The notes beneath the pieces were generated by a model. It searched no databases and was not told the DNA's origin. It saw nothing but the letters and a program-made list of their open reading frames with translations. From NCBI GenBank assembly GCA_020445405.1, contig JAGRGQ010000028.1, positions 1 through 47,846 of the forward strand: a stretch of 47,846 nt of DNA. Direction: 5' to 3'. This DNA comes from Gammaproteobacteria bacterium (GTDB lineage: Bacteria > Pseudomonadota > Gammaproteobacteria > Chromatiales > Chromatiaceae). Both the position numbers and the translations under genes were made by a program. Each line of letters opens with the position of its first letter. The first letter of the stretch is position 1. Positions 44,997 through 47,846 of the stretch are shown here, in pieces.

Positions 44997-45824
44997 TTAT
45001 TTACGGTTGCGACGACGCACGATCATATTGTCGGTGCGTTTGTTTGTACGGGTTTTATGCCCCTTGGTGGGAACGCCCCAGGGACTGACAGGATGCCGGC
45101 CACCGGAAGTCCTGCCCTCGCCACCGCCGTGCGGATGATCAACCGGATTCATAACGACGCCCCGCACCGTAGGCCTGACTCCGCGCCAGCGCGTAGCGCC
45201 TGCTTTGCCCAGTTTCCTCAGGCTGTGCTCCGAGTTGCTCACTTCGCCGATAACGGCGCGGCATTCATATCGCACCTTTCGCATCTCGCCGGAGCGAAGA
45301 CGCAGGGTGGCGTACTCCCCTTCGCGTGCCACCAACTGGGCCGACGCTCCTGCCGAACGCGCAATCTGCGCACCCTTGCCCGGCTTCATTTCGATGCAGT
45401 GGATAATACTACCCACGGGAATGTTACGTAGCGGCAGGCAGTTCCCTTTGCGGATTTCCGCCTCATCTCCGGAATCCAGCGTCTGCCCTACTCCAACCCC
45501 CTTGGGCGCAATGATATAACGCCGCTCGCCATCCGCATATTTTACCAGCGCGATATTCGCCGTGCGGTTGGGATCGTATTCTATACGCTCAATGGTGCCG
45601 GGAATACCGTCCTTGTCGCGCTTGAAATCGATTACACGATAACGCTGCTTATGCCCGCCACCGGTATGCCGGGTCGTAATGTGGCCGTTGTTGTTGCGGC
45701 CGCCTTTTTTACTCTTCTTCTCGAGCAACGGCGCGTACGGAGCCCCTTTATACAGATCCGGGTCCACCACCTTGACGACGAAACGGCGCCCGGCAGAAGT
45801 AGGTTTTGTCTTTACAATAGCCAT
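44997..45824 (-). CDS. rplB: 50S ribosomal protein L2
   Basis: L2, 275 residues, the largest conserved large-subunit protein near the peptidyl transferase centre. Markers: [20 protein letters not shown], and the C-terminal [18 protein letters not shown] with the conserved His needed for activity. Confidence 0.99.
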   Translation of the reverse strand: MAIVKTKPTSAGRRFVVKVVDPDLYKGAPYAPLLEKKSKKGGRNNNGHITTRHTGGGHKQRYRVIDFKRDKDGIPGTIERIEYDPNRTANIALVKYADGERRYIIAPKGVGVGQTLDSGDEAEIRKGNCLPLRNIPVGSIIHCIEMKPGKGAQIARSAGASAQLVAREGEYATLRLRSGEMRKVRYECRAVIGEVSNSEHSLRKLGKAGATRWRGVRPTVRGVVMNPVDHPHGGGEGRTSGGRHPVSPWGVPTKGHKTRTNKRTDNMIVRRRNRK

Positions 45825-45866
45825 GTCAATGCTTCCGCTTTAGTTCGTTTTCCCGGTTTGACCCGT

Positions 45867-46163
45867 TCAGGCGATGCCGCCAAAATCGATATCGCTGCCC
45901 TCAGCCAACCTCACGTAAGCCTTACGGATGTTGTTGCGGCGCCCCATGAGCCTGCCGAACCGTTTGCGCTTACCCTTGATGTTTACCACCCTGACGGCAT
46001 CCACCTTGACATCGAACATCAATTCGACCGCCCTCCTGATCTCCGGCTTGGAGGCATCCGGGAGTACGCGAAAAACGAACTGCCGGACGGCATCCGCCGC
46101 CAGCGTACTCTTTTCCGAAACCACCGGACTTACCAGTACCTGCATTAATCGATCGTTATTCAT
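45867..46163 (-). CDS. rplW: 50S ribosomal protein L23
   Basis: L23, 98 residues, at the tunnel exit and docking site for trigger factor and SRP. Markers: [40 protein letters not shown]. Its ATG overlaps the rplD stop by four bases. Confidence 0.98.
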   Translation of the reverse strand: MNNDRLMQVLVSPVVSEKSTLAADAVRQFVFRVLPDASKPEIRRAVELMFDVKVDAVRVVNIKGKRKRFGRLMGRRNNIRKAYVRLAEGSDIDFGGIA

Positions 46164-46777
46164 GACAGGCGCTCCTCCAGTTTTCTGACCGCCGCTGCAG
46201 TGATCAGCACATTCTTGAATCCGATCAGACTCACCGGATTGACATCCAGTACGTCACAGACATCGACGTTCTTCAGATTGCGCGCCGACAGGTAAAGATT
46301 CTCATCCGGCTGATCGCTGACAATAAGCGCCTCGTCCAGGCCGAACTCCTTGAGTCTGGACGTCAAAGCCTTGGTCTTCGGTGCATCTACACCGATATCT
46401 GAGACAACAATAAAACGCTCCTGCCGAACCAGCTCCGAAAGAATTGAGCGCAGCGCTCCCCGGTACATTTTACGGTTGACTTTCTGGACGTAATTGCTTG
46501 GCGATGCCGCAAAGGTGACACCACCCGAACGCCAGATAGGACTGCGTGAGGTACCCGCGCGGGCACGCCCCATTCCCTTCTGACGGAACGGCTTGGAACC
46601 GCCGCCGCTGACCGCAGAACGGTTTTTCTGTGCCTTGGTGCCAGACCTTGCCGCAGCCATATAGGCAGTCACCACCTGGTGAATCAGGGCCTCGTTAAGA
46701 GCCACAGCGAAAACCGTATCGCCAACCTGGAGAGTCTCTGAACCAGCGGCGCTTCCCGCCTGTATATTCAGGTCCAT
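46160..46777 (-). CDS. rplD: 50S ribosomal protein L4
   Basis: L4, 205 residues, with the tunnel loop [20 protein letters not shown]. In E. coli L4 represses the S10 operon through its leader RNA, but no such leader exists here because rpsJ directly follows tuf. The gene is four bases from rplC and overlaps rplW. Confidence 0.98.
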   Translation of the reverse strand: MDLNIQAGSAAGSETLQVGDTVFAVALNEALIHQVVTAYMAAARSGTKAQKNRSAVSGGGSKPFRQKGMGRARAGTSRSPIWRSGGVTFAASPSNYVQKVNRKMYRGALRSILSELVRQERFIVVSDIGVDAPKTKALTSRLKEFGLDEALIVSDQPDENLYLSARNLKNVDVCDVLDVNPVSLIGFKNVLITAAAVRKLEERLS

Positions 46778-46781
46778 GATC

Positions 46782-47432
46782 TTACCCCTTATTCAACATC
46801 TTGATAGCGGGTGTGACTATTACGTCACCACCTCGGGAGCCCGCAACGGAGCCTCTCACCAGAATCAGATTTCTCTCTGCGTCCACCCGCACCACTTCCA
46901 GATTCTGACTTGAACGTATTGCGTTACCCATCTGTCCCGCCATCTTCTTGCCTTTAAAGACGCGGCCCGGAGTCTGACACTGACCGATAGAGCCAGGAGC
47001 ACGATGCGAAACGGAGTTACCGTGGGTGGCGTCCTGCATTTTGAAACCATGCCGCTTTACGCCGCCCTGAAAACCCTTGCCCTGGGTCCTGCCACGCACA
47101 TCGACTATCTGTCCGGCTGAAAATATATCGACCTTGATCTCGGACCCGACTTCGATATCTTGGACCTCATCCCCGCTGACGCGAAATTCCCAGAAACCCC
47201 GGCCAGCCTCGACATTTGCCTTGGCCAGATGACCCGCGACCGGCTTGCTGACGCGCGATGCCTTACAACTGCCGGTGGTAACCTGGATTGCACTGTATCC
47301 GTCTTTTTCCGGTGTACGCAGCTGGGTTACACGGTTCGGCTCTACCTCGATCACCGTCACCGGGACGGAAGCGCCGCTCTCGGTGAAGACGCGGGTCATA
47401 CCGACTTTACGTCCAACAATTCCAATAGCCAT
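46782..47432 (-). CDS. rplC: 50S ribosomal protein L3
   Basis: L3, 216 residues, an assembly initiator near the peptidyl transferase centre. Contains [20 protein letters not shown] and [20 protein letters not shown], with the Gln methylated by PrmB in E. coli (IGQ) conserved. Confidence 0.98.
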   Translation of the reverse strand: MAIGIVGRKVGMTRVFTESGASVPVTVIEVEPNRVTQLRTPEKDGYSAIQVTTGSCKASRVSKPVAGHLAKANVEAGRGFWEFRVSGDEVQDIEVGSEIKVDIFSAGQIVDVRGRTQGKGFQGGVKRHGFKMQDATHGNSVSHRAPGSIGQCQTPGRVFKGKKMAGQMGNAIRSSQNLEVVRVDAERNLILVRGSVAGSRGGDVIVTPAIKMLNKG

Positions 47433-47444
47433 TGTTCTTTAACC

Positions 47445-47756
47445 TCAGTTCAGCTTGATCTGAACATCAACGCCAGCTGCGAGATCCAGCTTCATCAACG
47501 CATCGACAGTCTTGTCGGTTGGATCGACAATGTCCATCAGCCGCTTGTGTGTACGAATCTCATACTGGTCCCGCGCGTCCTTGTTGACGTGCGGCGAAAT
47601 CAACACCGTGAAGCGCTCTTTTTTAGTCGGTAACGGAATGGGTCCGCGAACCTGAGCGCCGGTGCGCTTTGCGGTATCCACGATTTCACGCGCTGACTGA
47701 TCGATCAAACGATGATCGAAAGCCTTCAGTCGAATACGAATTCTCTGGTTGGCCAT
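47445..47756 (-). CDS. rpsJ: 30S ribosomal protein S10
   Basis: S10, 103 residues, head of the small subunit; in E. coli it is also the antitermination factor NusE. Markers: [40 protein letters not shown]. Only five bases separate it from the tuf stop, so its ribosome site lies in tuf and both are co-transcribed. Confidence 0.99.
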   Translation of the reverse strand: MANQRIRIRLKAFDHRLIDQSAREIVDTAKRTGAQVRGPIPLPTKKERFTVLISPHVNKDARDQYEIRTHKRLMDIVDPTDKTVDALMKLDLAAGVDVQIKLN

Positions 47757-47761
47757 ATTTT

Positions 47762-47846
47762 TTACTCGATAATCCTGGAAACCACGCCGGCGCCGACCGT
47801 ACGGCCACCTTCGCGGATTGCAAATCGCAGACCCTCTTCCATCGCA
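47762..47846 (-). CDS. tuf: Elongation factor Tu, C-terminal end (runs off window)
   Basis: The last 27 residues of EF-Tu are visible: [20 protein letters not shown] followed by VSRIIE and a TAA stop. This is the invariant C-terminal end of bacterial EF-Tu. The gene continues beyond the right edge and directly precedes rpsJ, as in the joined str-S10 arrangement. Confidence 0.95.
   Translation of the reverse strand, partial: AMEEGLRFAIREGGRTVGAGVVSRIIE

Overview
The window (about 47.8 kb, GC-rich, no rRNA or tRNA genes seen) looks like chromosome of a sulfur-oxidizing gammaproteobacterium, probably Chromatiales-like. The evidence is a sulfur-globule envelope protein gene (sgp type), a complete hypABCDE-hoxX hydrogenase-maturation cluster, a five-haem membrane cytochrome operon, and gammaproteobacterial gene orders (uvrA / YajR-type MFS / ssb; tuf-S10-spc-alpha). 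The genus cannot be fixed from sequence alone.

Layout. 1-4838: the start of a ParA-type ATPase, a SHOCT-like small membrane protein, a Cys/His-motif hypothetical protein, a cytochrome b561-yceI pair, an SGNH hydrolase, a small hypothetical protein and pdxH. 5086-5424: the sulfur globule protein gene, separated from the next operon by a 16-bp REP-like inverted repeat. 5501-11838 (minus): a three-gene operon of a membrane five-haem cytochrome c with C-terminal TPRs, a membrane-anchored FG-GAP/ASPIC-UnbV (CRTAC1-like) protein, and an exported TPR protein. This is the least understood system here and my main candidate for something new. 12052-16742: an orphan TRAP-type DctP binding protein, a YbbN/CnoX-type thioredoxin, an HdfR-like LysR regulator, and a MarR-methyltransferase fusion with a palindrome over its promoter region.

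16941-22345 (minus): hypA-hypB-hypC-hypD-hypE-hoxX, the enzymes that build the Ni-Fe(CN)2CO site of [NiFe]-hydrogenases. HoxX implies CO-ligand synthesis under air. No hydrogenase subunits and no hypF lie in the window. 22346-23116 is a gene-poor gap. 23117-29617: an EamA transporter, ssb, a YajR-like MFS transporter, uvrA, and a SAM hydroxide adenosyltransferase family gene that overlaps the uvrA 3' end. 29759-33903: a complete carbohydrate-type ABC importer (binding protein, two permeases, MsmX/UgpC-type ATPase), suggesting uptake of organic solutes.

34052-47846 (minus): the translation super-operon, from the C-terminus of tuf through the S10, spc and alpha groups: rpsJ rplC rplD rplW rplB rpsS rplV rpsC rplP rpmC rpsQ rplN rplX rplE rpsN rpsH rplF rplR rpsE rpmD rplO secY rpmJ rpsM rpsK rpsD rpoA rplQ, ending in a hairpin terminator. 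Only 5 bp separate tuf from rpsJ, so the str and S10 groups are joined and there is no room for an E. coli-type S10 leader.
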